NCBI GenBank assembly: GCA_024734555.1 | Contig: JANPWX010020199.1 | Coordinates: 1,613,985 to 1,677,984, forward strand | DNA: 64,000 nt | DNA from: Trochalopteron elliotii | Lineage: Eukaryota > Chordata > Aves > Passeriformes > Leiothrichidae | Direction of reading: 5' to 3' | Program-made: the position numbers and the translations under genes | Notes under the pieces: model-generated | Database searches by the model: none | The model's input: only the letters and a program-made list of their open reading frames with translations | Told to the model about the DNA's origin: nothing | Shown here: one piece after another, positions 26,398-38,471 of the stretch | Position numbering within the stretch: the first letter of the stretch is position 1 | Layout: the number at the start of each line of letters is the position of its first letter

Positions 26398-26932
26398 TGT
26401 ATTGTGGTGTTGTGGATTAGCTACAATAGGCACACAAGTCCTTCTCTGGCTACTCCACTCTCCAAACAGTGGATGGGGCAAAGAACTCGAAGGGTAAAAG
26501 TGAGAAAAATCATGGATTGAGATAAAGGCAGTTTTATAGGGAAAGTAAAAGCTGTGCAGACCAGCAAAGCAAAATAAAGACTTGCAAATATTCAGCCATC
26601 CTCAGGAAAGCACAGCCTCATCCCATGTAATGGTAACTTGGGAAGACAAAACACCATCATTTCACACATTCCCTGTTTCTTCTTTTGCAAGTTTTTATTG
26701 CTGCATGTGTCATCATGTGGTTACTTGGTTTCAGCTCTCCTGGTTGTGTCCCCTCCCGGCTTCTTCCACACCCATGCTTGCCTGCTGGCAGGCCATCACC
26801 TGGAAGCAGGAGAGCCCTTGATGCTGTGTGAACACTGCTCAGCAGTATTAATGATGCTGTTTTCAGCACAAATCCAAACCCTACATACTGCTACAAAGAA
26901 AACTGACTCTCTCGCAAGAGAAAACCAGTGCA
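26398..26932. mobile_element. Solo LTR with 5-bp target duplication
   Basis: A 535-bp unit that starts TGTATTG and ends CCAGTGCA, flanked on both sides by AGTAC (26393-26397 and 26933-26937). Inside it are 'aaaatcatggattgagataa', 'aggcagttttatagggaaag', 'agctctcctggttgtgtccc' and 'ttgcctgctggcaggccatc', all typical of an avian ERV LTR also seen at 38195-38468. No internal retroviral sequence is present, so it is the product of recombination between two LTRs. Confidence 0.85.
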
Positions 26933-29900
26933 AGTACCCAAAGCTGTTGTTGCTGCAGACAATAATTTAGTATTTTGTGTTCTGTTGATATACCATGATA
27001 TTGTCAACATAACAGAGGTTATGTTGAGGTTGTGCTTCCCCTTTTTTGTTATTTTGACATGGGTTTTGCTTGTGTTAATATGGATGTCTTTATTAAGGTA
27101 ATTCCCAGCATTTCAAGGAAGCTGAACCAAAACCGTTAAAATCTCAATGTGCGGAGTTGTGTTGACTCTGCCTGGTGTAAATAGTTGAGTTGTTGACTCA
27201 ACTGTGCATATTGCTAATGCACGTGGCTCCTAGTCATCTGTTGTTTGATAAATAACTATCTGGGATAAATAAAACTGGAAGGTGGTTGCTGTGCAAATAT
27301 ATCTAACTTTAGTGCTGACTGCAGTCATGTACTTTATCAGCAAGTTCTACCACCATGTGGTGGAGTACAAAGATCTACTGAGATTCAGGGACTTTAGGAT
27401 CATTGCCAGTTGTTTTGTATTCTAAGTGGTTACATCTGCCCTTCTAGCATTTATTAATCCCTTTCATGTGTATCTTTCCTCTGTCTGTTGCAGTAGTGTG
27501 GGACATGCTCTGGACAACCAGGTAAATTTTCTTGGAATTCTGATAAGTCTTAGTAAGTCTGTGTTAAATGTGTGAGAAAAGCTATTTTAACTTCACCAGA
27601 GCGGGTCAGGCTTTAAGGGTAATGGCAAGAAGCACACACTACTAAGCTGATCCTCTGATCCTAAATTTCTGATCGCTAACATGGAGATGCTGTACCTGCT
27701 CATTAACATCATCAGAACTGAGCACAAGATGCTATCTCAGAACCTTCTTATACAAGAGATAGACGTTTTCAAAACCATTTAGTCTAAAGCAGACTGGAAA
27801 TAATAGCTTTTCAGAGCTGAAGTTGAGTAAACCAATAAGCACTTAAAAATATGGTCTTTTAAGTGAGGGAAAGTGAAGTACAACCTTAATTGATGCAGCT
27901 GTGGTTGATGCCATCTGTAGTGCCCTAAAAGTGGGAAAAGATGAAATCCAAATAGACAGAAAATACTGCTAAGACAAATTATTGTATTTTTTTGCTTTGT
28001 TGAATCAATATCAACAAGGGACTTGAGGCAAACTGTCACCCAGCCATCTCTTTGAAGAAAAATTGGGTTTTAATCAATCATCAGCCACATTATACAAATC
28101 TAACCCATACTTGTTCCTAAGTTGCTTGGGATGTCAGTTTACAAAGAGTAAGACTTGCATTTATTATATTCTAATAAATGAGTGCAATCCAAAGAAGCTT
28201 GCTGATAACACCTCCTCATATGGTGTCCAGATAAGCCTGAAGGACTTGTGTTGTTTGAAGATACTGGTGTGTTTTCTTCTTATTTCTGTCTTGTTGTAAC
28301 ACTACAATAATTTATAGCCTTTATTTGGAATATTTGTATTATTGACTTAGCTTCAGGTATTGCTGGTTTAGAGCAAAATCATATACTGTGTGTTTTGTCA
28401 CACTTCTGTCTGCCTTTGCACAATGAAAGGCATTTTTAGTATGTTGAAATCTGTGTATCCATATGTATGGATATGATATGGTGTCTAGTTTGATTTAAAA
28501 AGTACTACTGTTATGCCGTCACAAGGTCTGTAGTCCAAACTCCCAATACCACTTTACAGGCAACAAAACGTGTATGTTCTCTTATGTGTGCATTTTTTAA
28601 AAATTAATTTATTGACCATTTTTTTCTGAGTCCATGGTATAATTACAGTTTCTGTAATTACATAAGCAGGGGTATAGTGAAAATGCAGCCTCACCATCTC
28701 ATGTGAAATCATGAAACCAGAATATTTCTGTGTCAAATTATTTTAAGTGTTGCTGGGGATAAAGAGGCACAGAATGTGTATAAGATACTTTGTGTCAGAA
28801 TTCTTAAGTTTTCACGCATAAGCAAGATGCGTACAAGTGAATATATATAAACATTTGCTGTAACTATTTCTTCAGGTGAAATAGTAACTTGTCTTTTAGG
28901 AAGCATGCTTGTCGTATGTAGGCAATACAAAAAAACCCAGAGAGGTGTTTTCAAAAGACTCGTCTAAGTTATTGTATGAATAACACCTTTAAGACTATTA
29001 ACACAATAAGAATAACACATTTAAAGTCAGTATTTATTGCAAGAAACTTGATGGCATTCAGGAATTATGTGAAGCGGACAGTATGTGCAGTTGAAGATCA
29101 CTGGGGTTTGAAATTAATGCCTAGAATGAACCGCAGTTCCTGCTTTGCCTATATGAACCACTCAGAGAGCTTCGTAATTTTCCACTGGTTCGTTTTTGTA
29201 CCATCAGTAGTGGATTCCTCTCTGTTCATTAAAGAACAAAAATCCAACTCTGTCAAGTACTTTCTTTTCTTTGTTAATTAAACAAGTATCAGTGAGGGAT
29301 TCCAGAAAATCCTGTATTCACAGAAACAGTGCATAAACATACAGTGTGCTTGTTCCATCCTTACTATGATATCAAGTCCTCCCTCCAGTGGCTGCTGTAA
29401 CAGTTTTTTGCTTTGTCAAAAAGAACTGTAAATTCTCTCTCTAAGCTAAGTTCAGATTTATTTATTTTGATACTTTTAGATTTGCAGTTGAACTGTGATC
29501 TACTCAGTGGTAGGGTCTTCATCTGTTAAAGGAAGAAGAATGGTATCCATGGCAGAGACAAGAATGGCAAGGATTCCTGGTCTCTGCATTGTTTTATCTG
29601 ATCAGGGGATGGGGTCTTGCTTTCCAAGGTAAATTTTTTCAGGTAGATTTTATGTTTCTTGGCTAACAACAAATCTTTGAGGACCTATATGTATTTTGTT
29701 AACTGCATTAACTTACTTATACCAAATTACGAATTTTCAAATGTTGTGTAGGGAGAACCACTCCATTTCATATGACTAGAGTAATTTTAAACTGGGCAAT
29801 TGCAAAACACTATCATTGTCATTTTTTAGCAGTTTGAATAATTTTAACTGAAATTACTTCCTTTTCTATATGCTTTACTAGAACATACTGGAATTTACTA

Positions 29901-30339
29901 GAATATACTACTATGTAGAATACAGTGGGTTTGTGCTGCAAATGTACAAACAAGATGGACAAGATTTTGTATTTGACAGTCTTTTTTCAATGGAGTGCTT
30001 GGAAACATCTGAGGAAAATATTTAATACCATCCGTGTGTGGGAATCAACATTTGAGTCACTTTAATATTTACATTGACAACATTATAGGTTAGAAAATGC
30101 ACAAAAAAACCTCAGTGGTTTTGCTGTTATTTTTGTGATTGCTTTTGTTATGAGTGGTGACTAAAGTGTTAGACAAAAGATGCACATTTTAGCTGAATCA
30201 TGTCATAATTTATGAGGTACACAATATAAACAGAGCTTTCCTTGTGTGGTTTTATCTGTAAAAGACTTGTAGTGTATTGCTGTTTCCCATCAGCGTTCTC
30301 TGAACAGCCTTTACAAAGGAAGGTGTCAAAGTCTGCCAT

Positions 30340-30389
30340 AGTTACAACTTATAAAACTTATAAAAGTTACAACTTATAAAACTTATAAA
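30340..30389. repeat. 25-bp perfect tandem duplication
   Basis: Two exact adjacent copies of a 25-bp unit beginning AGTTACAACTTATAAAAC (30340-30364 and 30365-30389). The unit itself contains the repeated word 'cttataaa'. Likely a replication-slippage product. Confidence 0.95.
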
Positions 30390-31423
30390 ACTTTCTAGAC
30401 CCACAAGCTTAAAACCAAATCACCACAATCCCTCAAACCCTCTTCTTAGTTAATAACTAATGCCCCCTTAAATTGTTCTGTTAATCCTTTAAAATACAAG
30501 AAAATGTTTAATAGGTTTTCTCCATGTAGAATAGAAAAGTAGTCTTTATTATGCTACATGTACTTTTTTTCTGCTGTCTGTACAATGAGCTGCTGTTACT
30601 TAAACCATTTTGGGGTTCTTTCTTGAAGGTCCAAGTGTTAGGGAGCCAGTAGTACAGTTGGTGAATCCTGTTACTGTTTTGACAAATTACAATAGAGACA
30701 GAGTTCATGCAAGCTCATCAATGATAAAGTGCATGAGGGAGAAGAATAAAACAAGTTGGTAATGACTGACAGATAAAACAAAGAACCAAAAAAAGATTAA
30801 GGGAATAAGAATTCAATGCACTGAAGTCTTTTTATTGAGAAGGAAGAAGCAATTGTGATTTGGTGGTTCATTCCCTTGGTGTCAGACACAAGATGAAAGA
30901 GTCTGTGGATTTGAATGTCTGAGTTGCCTTCTGTGCAGTAGGAAAAATTTGGAAATAGATTTTGTTTGTAAAGTCTTGTCTTGAATACCCTGAGATGTGT
31001 TCTGTAGCTGGACATGTGTAGCTTTGTATTTCAATATGTCTACAATACAAATACATTTCAATACCAATAATGTATTGTGGAAATCACAGTGGCTTAAAAT
31101 TGTGTGCTTCATGTAGCTTTACCAAAACAAAGCTATATAGCATAGTAATGACAACAAAGTAGAGTTAATTGATGAAGAAAATCCATAAAGATTGTGGAAG
31201 TTCTGTTGATTGTATTTTGTTTTTTCTCGTGTCTTTCATTTTGGGCTTGCAGGTGTTGTGCTTCTGTAGAAGACTTATTGTTTACTGATGCTGCATTAGA
31301 ATCACAAAAGAAGTAGTTTTGATTAAGTAGAAGTCCTTTCAGGATTAGGGAAAGGTATTGATCATTCTTGTGAACTTGAATCTTTAACCAAACTTGGTCA
31401 GACTTTGGGCTTATAATACTCAG

Positions 31424-31425
<2 letters not shown>

Positions 31426-31460
<35 letters not shown>
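31426..31460. repeat. Poly-T tract, 35 bases
   Basis: Uninterrupted run of 35 T about 80 bp before the proposed splice acceptor of the first coding ARB2A exon. It is not attached to a recognisable retroposon. Length is likely variable and may be misassembled. The minus-strand frame at 31133-31624 owes its lysine run to this tract. Confidence 0.97.
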
Positions 31461-31461
<1 letters not shown>

Positions 31462-31539
31462 GTGTAAACAGTAGCAGACAAGAGCTGTTGAAGGAGAGGT
31501 CAGTAAATTTATTCATTTCCAACTCTTGGTCTTTTTCAG

Positions 31540-31664
31540 ATTGTCCTTTGAATATTAACCTACATTTACCACAGTATTTCAAAGTTTGTTGATAGTTGGG
31601 TAAATGATGGCTCAGCTCCAGCAAGGAGGTCCAGATGAAAAAGAGAAGACGACTGCATTAAAGG
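31540..31664 (+). CDS. ARB2A: ARB2A first coding exon
   Basis: Start-codon exon of ARB2A (FAM172A). Translation can start at two adjacent ATGs, 31604 or 31607; the second gives MAQLQQGGPDEKEKTTALK, which closely resembles the vertebrate N-terminus. A TAA at 31601-31603 lies in frame just before the first ATG, fixing the start within this exon. The coding part is 61 nt, or 20 codons plus one base. The donor is GTATGAG after AAAGG. The acceptor is inferred from the pyrimidine tract ending CTTTTTCAG at 31539, so the 5' edge is less certain than the 3' edge. ARB2A is an Arb2-domain protein. The mammalian protein is reported to act in the nucleus with CHD7 and Argonaute 2 in cotranscriptional control of alternative splicing, and fission-yeast Arb2 belongs to an Argonaute chaperone complex. 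The visible exons precede most of the Arb2 domain. Confidence 0.93.
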
Positions 31665-34600
31665 GTATGAGTATTTTTCACCTTTTTGTTACATATATTG
31701 ACATTTCAGAAATTATTGTCAAGGAAAGGAAAATAGTATGATATGGTTATGAGTTAGAGCTTGGGAATTACAGTACTGGAAGAGACTTGTAGTGCACATG
31801 TGCTAATGCTTATTGTCTAATGGTGTGTCCATTTATGAGTATTTTTATAAGATGGTATAAAACATAATGGTATGTGGTAAGGAGTAACAGAATAAACTAT
31901 ACATTGCTTAAAATTTTCATTATTGTCCTTTTAGAAGGTTGGCTGGTGCTTTTGTGTTCTTAGTTTTCGGAAGTTTTGCTTTTGTTTCGTAGATATACAA
32001 CCATATTACAGCTTTTAAAAATCTCTTGGACTAGGATGCTAAAAGGGAAGAGGCTTTCAGGACATTGATTTCCATATTGGTTTTTTCAAGTTCCCTTTGT
32101 ATGTTTTAAAAAATAAACAGATCTAAATGACTTAGGGGAAAAAAAATTACATAAATGGCATGTTTTAGATTGTGGGTTTCAGCTTTGGAAATACATGAAG
32201 TTGGTTAGACCTACAAGTAAGCTAACCAAATGTTAATTTAAAGTGCTTGCATCACACAGTTGTATTCTAAATTGTCATTCAAAGGAGAAAAAATAACATA
32301 GCTTGGCACTCCAGTGTGGCAAGAAATCCTAGATTTCTATCAAAGCATTATTAGAAAGTGGTGTTCCATTACATGTGATGATAGATGGTATTTCTTCAGT
32401 TGCAACTGAGTTTTTGTGAAGTATTTGGTGAAAACCTGTGTAGTGCTTTTATCAAACTTTGTGCCAATTCTGTCCAATTAGTATCTTTTGAGGAAGTTAT
32501 AGTTCAGGTTTGGAAGCAAAACTCCCATTTTATACATGGCATTAATTTGGTTATCATGAAGGATTAGTGTCACTGATGTGATCGAATGATTTTTCATTTA
32601 GCTATAGATGGTCTCCTGCACATCAGTGTTTTCAGCTCTGTTAAACTACCTCAAATTGAGTTGGAAAGTCAAAGACCTTAGGTGAGAATGGTAGATCAGG
32701 TTTGGAAAGAATCGTGAAGTTGTAAGACGCTTCAGATAATTTCCATTTGAAAAGTTGTCCAAGAATGAAGTGGCCATGTCACAGGTGCAGTCTTCCTTAG
32801 TGACTGATGAAAGGTGTAAATCATGACATGCTGTACATACTGCAAATAAACATAATATGCTTCATAAACTATGTTCCTTGATACTCAGGAGATCGATATT
32901 TTGTTGTATAGTAACGCTTCTGTATAAATACATCTCCAAATAGATCACAGTAAGAAGGTATGGAAACTTGAGTGAAATTAAATTTTAGGGATGTAGTGTG
33001 ACTGGAGTCTCTTCACCAAGGAGAGAAAGACATGCTAAAGACTGTTTGCTACCTTGATTTTGTCAAAGTACAGAGGAAAAAAGGACACGCTTTTCACATC
33101 CAGTTGTGGGAGACTTCTTTGAAAGAATTCTTTTCTTTTTCCGTATCATTTGGTTGAGAACCAAAGCAGCTTCTGCTGAACTTTCAAAGGACAGCGCACA
33201 AGAACAAACATGTGATTTCTTGCATGAATTGAATTTCATGGGACTTGCTATTAAATGGATGTGGTGTAAAAGTGAGCTGTGGCTGAGAAAGCCAGGTTTA
33301 GAATTATCCAGTCAGTGTTTGGTGTTATGTAGACATTTAGATACCACAAAGATACTCAGAAACCATGATACTTCTTGGAAATGTGTTGGATTTCAGCAGC
33401 CATACTTGATGGCTTTTGATCCTCCAGCTTTGCCCAGTGCAATCACTCAGAAGGAAGAGTTGGCGACAGTCATGGATGCTGGAATAAATGTAAAGTGAAC
33501 TTGAAGAGTTGTAGAAGTGCAGGTCAAGGAACTCTCAAGAGTGTTGAAGGTAGTTTTTAGTACATTTTAAACAGTAGAAATTTCAAACTGTTGAATATGT
33601 CAATCCTAAGCTTAGGTAATGTGGGTAACCTACTGGCAATAAGACCAAGCAAAAATAGTGGTACAAAATATAAATATAATTGTTTTAAGTAATACAATGA
33701 TGGAAGCGTAGTTAGTGACAAATGAAATGTAAAGAAAATTAGTCCTTTCAAATTCTTTTCTTTGAGCTACAGCATTGGATAGTAGTAAAGATAAAAATCA
33801 ATATACTTTGATACCTATTTTTGACTCAGTATACGTTTATACCTAATGTATTTCCTTGGTAACACATGGTATCTTGATTTATGAAATAATAATAGTTCAA
33901 AGTCAGTTTAGCACTCCTGAGTAGAATGTTTGTGTTTCTTCAAATTCATCGGATGAAGAAGTAGGAAAATATATTTTGGTAAAATTGCGCTGAATTGTTT
34001 CTCGATTTTTTTTTTTTTTTTAATTAATAGTCAGAAAATGTGTTAGAAGCATAGCACTGCAGTGAGGAGAGGAAAGCTCATTGTACACTATTACCTGTGC
34101 ATGCAGGAATTGTTTGGTAGACATGTTGATGTAAAGATGTCCCCATAAGTTTGCCTCTGGTCAAATGCAAATCCTTAAATCTAGGGTAAAGAATGTCAAT
34201 TATGCTAATTTTAGTGTACTTGCATTAGTGACTGCAGGCTGTACCAGGCCATACAGTCCTGATCTGAAAAGGATGTGCATACCATGGTTTGCTACAAAAT
34301 GGATGGGAGTTTCCTCTATCTTGAGAGCTGTTGAAGGAGGTGGTTGAGAGAAGGATTCAGGTCTTAACAGTCTGGGTATCGAAGGAGGGGCTGAGGACTG
34401 GTGTGGTCACACAGCTGGTAAATGCAAGTTAGATGGTGTGCATCAGATAATCTGAACTCCTGAAAAAGACAATCAAGATGCTATCAATGATTTGAAACTG
34501 AAGCCAGAGAACTTTATGTTAAAACTGTAATGCACACCCCAGAGACTTATTTTCTGACATTGAGGAATGAATCATTGGAACAAATCACTATGTCTTTGGT

Positions 34601-34875
34601 GACTTCCCTGTCTCTGGACATTTTTAGGTTAACACAGAGAAAAATAGATGAGTAAATAAATAAATAAATGAGTACATATACGGACAGTGAACTCTAGCAT
34701 TTGAACTTTGAGCAGCATTTCCCAGAACAGTGTCCTGTGTTTAATAATATTGGGATATTCTTCTGCCTGTAAGATCTACAAATAGGCAAAGATCAGCAAA
34801 CACATTTTGTCAGTGTTAAAAGGGAAATAAAAGACATGGCCTGCATTATGTAATTTTTTTCTTTTCCTTTTTTAG

Positions 34876-34977
34876 ATTTATTGTCTAGAATAGACTTGGA
34901 TGAACTAATGAAAAAAGATGAGCCACCACTTGAATTTCCTGATACTTTGGAAGGATTTGAGTACATTTTTAATGAAA
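34876..34977 (+). CDS. ARB2A: ARB2A second coding exon
   Basis: 102-nt exon with acceptor TTTTTTAG at 34875 and donor GTAAGT starting at 34978. Its first two bases complete the aspartate codon split after the previous exon. The product then reads [20 protein letters not shown] and continues through [14 protein letters not shown] recall the mammalian protein as having [15 protein letters not shown] here, so the changes are few and conservative. It ends with one base of a lysine codon. No stop or frameshift is present. Intron phases agree with both neighbours, which supports a functional gene rather than a processed copy. Confidence 0.97.
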
Positions 34978-37569
34978 GTAAGTCATACGTGCTTTGTAAA
35001 GACTATACTTAGAATAATGTTGAGAGGTTATCAGAAGTTAAATTATACCTTATAAATCCCTATTAAAATTTCATACTTTCCTATTAGGAATAAAATTTTA
35101 AACTTCAGTGCTGATAGACTTGTAAATCTAAGACCTGTTTTTTATTTCATACAATTTTCACAAAAATCCCTCATTTCGTACAACATTGCGGAGTTGTGCT
35201 GGGCCTACTTTATGACTTCCTGTTTTCTGTTAGAGAGGTGTTGATACAAAAATTCTGAAAGTCATTTCTGTAGCATTTAAAAATCAGAATTAAAGATTGG
35301 TCACTCATTTAAGGAATGTTTTATTTTGTGATTTATTTTTATGACTACAGAAGAAGTTATTTTCCAGATAATAGTTTGTCCCAATTTTTCCATTGATACC
35401 AATAGGAAAACACCTATGTATGTTGATAGAAGAATAAGGAATGTGATAGACTATCTCTTCTGGTGTGGAACATAATTTTGCATTGCAGCCAAGTGTGTGA
35501 TGACTGCAAGCAAGTACTTCCAGCTAGCTCAGTCTCTGTGTTAAATGACTTAGTATTTATAATTTTCAGTGCATGAATTTTAAAATCTAGGTGAGAAATG
35601 AGCCCCTGAACTAAAGTAATACCAGACTGCAGGAAGTGACTCTTTCGATTGTTTAAAACCTGTAGAACAAATGGGAATGTTTACAATTTTACTTCTTTAG
35701 AGCGCCTGCTCTGTGAGCAGGAACTTTAGTTTCTAAATTTGCCTGTTTAACATCTTCCACTTTTAAAGAAAAAAAAAAAGAGCTTTTCTTTAAATGATAG
35801 TCATTTATGCAACACTTAGCTTTTTAATACCCTGATGGCTTTCACAGGAAGGTACTTAGAGACTAAAAGTGTCATGAAAGTGATGCTCTTTCTTTGATGG
35901 AAGGAGTTCAGCTCTGTCACTTTTCAGCTCCTTATTTTTAGATCTGCACAGTGTCTACTGTCTTCCTTACTGACTTCAGAGTTAATGGTTCATATGTGGC
36001 TGATAAAAAGGGCTGAAATTTGAATTTTGGGGAATGAATTATGTTACTGAATATTCCATTACTAACCTCACAGCCTGAGTGATTTCCACAGAATGGAGGA
36101 AAACCTATTACATATGCTAAGGGTCAGCAAAGCGAAAAAGTCACCATTTTGCTTTTGTATATTTAATTCAAATGTTCAGTCATGTATTTTTGTGTCCTAA
36201 TCATGCTTCATTTTATGGTGGAAAAGTAGAGAAGTTTTTTGCCAGATTATTTAAATCTGAATAAGGCAGAGGTTCCAAAAAGTCAAAGGAAACATGTAGC
36301 AGATATTTGTTACTTGTGGCAAGAGCTAGTTCATGTATGTTGAATGGCATATTTGAAGAGTATGTATCTGAGAAGAACCTGCTGAAAGTAAAGTTATGAT
36401 GAAAAATGTGAGAAGGGGAGGATGTTTGAACCCAACACAGGGATAGGAAACTGTGGAGAAATACTTCCTTGGGATCTAGTACATGAGGTAAGGCAGGTCT
36501 GGAAAAAAGTTAAATCAGCAGATAAACATAACTATTATAGACATCAGATCTTAAATATTTTATTTAAAGGATCAGGAATCAAAGTGTAAAAGTTCTGTAA
36601 ATACATGGACCAAGCAATTTCCTTCTATTCAAGAGGAAACATTATGGAGAAATCTTTGTTTCATCATGCAGACATTTCAGCATTCAAACTTTACTTGAAC
36701 ATATCCCTGTTTTTAATGTTTCAGCTGATATACTGAGTTTTGTAATGCTCTGAGATCATAACTTGTGTTTTGTCTGATAGGCTGAAACATTGTTGGTAAA
36801 ATTCTTCTTCTTGTAGTTGGCTTCCTACTGGTTGCCATTTTATTATTATCATTGTTTTAATGCAGTCTGTGTCTTCACCAGTGTTGGGTATGCTGTCTTC
36901 TTTGGTTATTAACAAGGCCAACTACAGGAAGTTACAATGGAATGTAAGAGTAGCACGTGGTTTTGCTCTGCACAAGCATTCTGCTTTGTTCTACTGTTGT
37001 AATCTCAGAATACCCTAAATCTAGGAGGTCTTACTTGATTTCACTATGCCTTGGAGTTAAGATATTTTCTCTAACTGTGGATATGATTCTTTTCAGATTG
37101 GCATAGAAAGTTGTTAGGCTTGAAGATAAATCTTTCTGTTACTTCCAGCTTCCAGCCCCTTTTGTATTTGCATTTCTTTACAATGCAGTTAGTTTTGAAG
37201 TCGAGGATTTGTAGCTACGATTTGGTCACCTGCAAATCAAATATTAACTAATGTTTATATTTCACTGTTAATTCATGACAGTTGAGACATAAATATGTCT
37301 TGTGAAGCAGTTTGGCATTTGATATCTGCATGCAATTTCACTGTCATAATTTCTGTTTAGCTTAGTCTAGCAGTATGTACCATAAAATGGGAATGCATTT
37401 TTTAATGCTACTATAGTTTTCTGTTAAAAAGCCTGTAACCGGAAATGAGGAGGAATTTGTAATAGCTTGATTTTTAGATGTAGACCTCTTTTAAAATTTT
37501 CGGCAATTTAATGTGTCTTACTTTTAGTAGAGAAATATATTACCTGTAATGATTCTGTTTCTTTTACAG

Positions 37570-37670
37570 AAGGACAATTAAGACACATTAAAACTGGGGA
37601 GCCGTTTGTTTTTAATTATCGTGAAGATTTGCATAGATGGAACCAAAAGCGTTATGAAGCTCTTGGAGAG
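37570..37670 (+). CDS. ARB2A: ARB2A third coding exon
   Basis: 101-nt exon after acceptor TTTTACAG (37569), with donor GTACAT at 37671. It completes the split lysine codon, then encodes [20 protein letters not shown] followed by [13 protein letters not shown], ending on a codon boundary. As I recall it, the mammalian sequence is identical here, consistent with strong constraint at the start of the Arb2 domain. The next expected exon (continuing IITKYVYELLEK in mammals) was searched for to the end of the window and not found, so the following intron exceeds 26 kb. The donor GTACAT is weaker than GTAAGT. The frames at 37606-37862 merely run from this exon into a TATG microsatellite. Confidence 0.97.
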
Positions 37671-37694
37671 GTACATAATTTGTCTGTGTGCATT

Positions 37695-37800
37695 GTGCAT
37701 GCATGTATATATATCCATGTATATATGTATGTGTGTGTGTATATATATGTGTATGTGTATATATATAGGTATGTATATGGATGTATGTCTATATATGCAT
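37695..37800. repeat. TA/TG/TATG microsatellite
   Basis: Imperfect alternation of tata, tatg and gtgtgtgt units beginning about 25 bp after the donor of the third ARB2A coding exon. Confidence 0.9.
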
Positions 37801-38194
37801 GTGTTCATGTGCTATGGGTTTTGTTTTGTTTCCCTGCAGAAGTGATACTTTTACATAAATAAAGTTTTAGTGAGGCTTCAGTCATTTAACAGAAGATATT
37901 TCAAGATATACAGCATATTAATGCCCTAACAGTAATTTCTATTGTTTGCTATATAGCTTAGGGTGTGATTTAGATTACCTGTTTGACTTAAGCATATGTT
38001 CATAATAGAATATCATCTACCTACGTAAGTCAGAAAATTATACAGTGCAGTATTTTCTTTAACCTTGGTCACCTCATGGATTACAAAACTTTGACATTTT
38101 ACTTTTTGGCTTAAGATAAATGCATTTGTTGATTTCTCATGTTACCAGGAAATACCAGGAACCAGTAAATAAATACACTGTTGGTGTATTACGT

Positions 38195-38468
38195 ATTTGG
38201 ATGCTACTGGTACTTCCTAGGCAGTTCAGCCTCCCATAGCTACCTGCTCACTCCTCACTGTGGGATAGGGAGAGAATCAGAAGGGTAAAAGTGAAAAATT
38301 CACAGGCTGAGTTACAGTTTAATAGATAAAGTAAAAGCTGTGCACACAAGCTGTGAACACAACAAGAAATCAATTCACTTCTTTACATCAGCAGGCAGAT
38401 GTATAGCCATCTGCAGGAAAGCAGGGCTTGTTCGTGCATAATGGTGCCTTAGGAAGACAAGTGCCTTA
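38195..38468. mobile_element. LTR fragment cut by CR1
   Basis: First half of an avian ERV LTR related to 26398-26932: shared passages include 'gaatcagaagggtaaaagtg', 'agataaagtaaaagctgtgc', 'agccatctgcaggaaagc' and 'ttaggaagacaagtgcc'. It stops abruptly where a CR1 begins. I could not find its second half beyond the CR1. Confidence 0.75.
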
Positions 38469-38471
38469 TCC

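Larger units (their letters stand above)
10346..31539 (+). other. ARB2A: ARB2A intron 1 (inferred)
   Basis: Interval between the CpG island and the first coding exon, about 21 kb. Its repeats are listed separately. The non-repeat parts (10346-13224, 14460-17814, 20851-23539, 26933-31539) are AT-rich with only short frames lacking domains. The intron's left end is uncertain because exon 1 was not located. From 26933 to the exon no transposable element was recognised. Confidence 0.6.
26933..38194. other. Repeat-poor zone holding the coding exons
   Basis: Apart from simple repeats I recognise no transposable element here, although the flanks on both sides are full of them. The three ARB2A exons all lie inside. 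Non-exonic parts are AT-rich. The frame at 33106-33498 (130 codons) has no recognised domain and its length is within chance for this composition. Confidence 0.5.

Noticed and set aside
27184..27204. Inverted repeat AGTTGAGT...ACTCAACT
   Set aside because: Only 8-bp arms with a 5-bp loop; expected by chance many times in 64 kb.
31133..31624. 163-codon minus-strand frame
   Set aside because: It is antisense to the ARB2A exon and is held open partly by a poly-T tract translated as lysines.
33106..33498. 130-codon plus frame, possible novel gene
   Set aside because: No domain, no splice context, and a rough estimate for this composition predicts a few such frames by chance in 64 kb.
37578..37862. 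Three overlapping frames on both strands rich in Tyr, Ile, Val and His
   Set aside because: Products of the TATG/TGTG microsatellite next to the exon.
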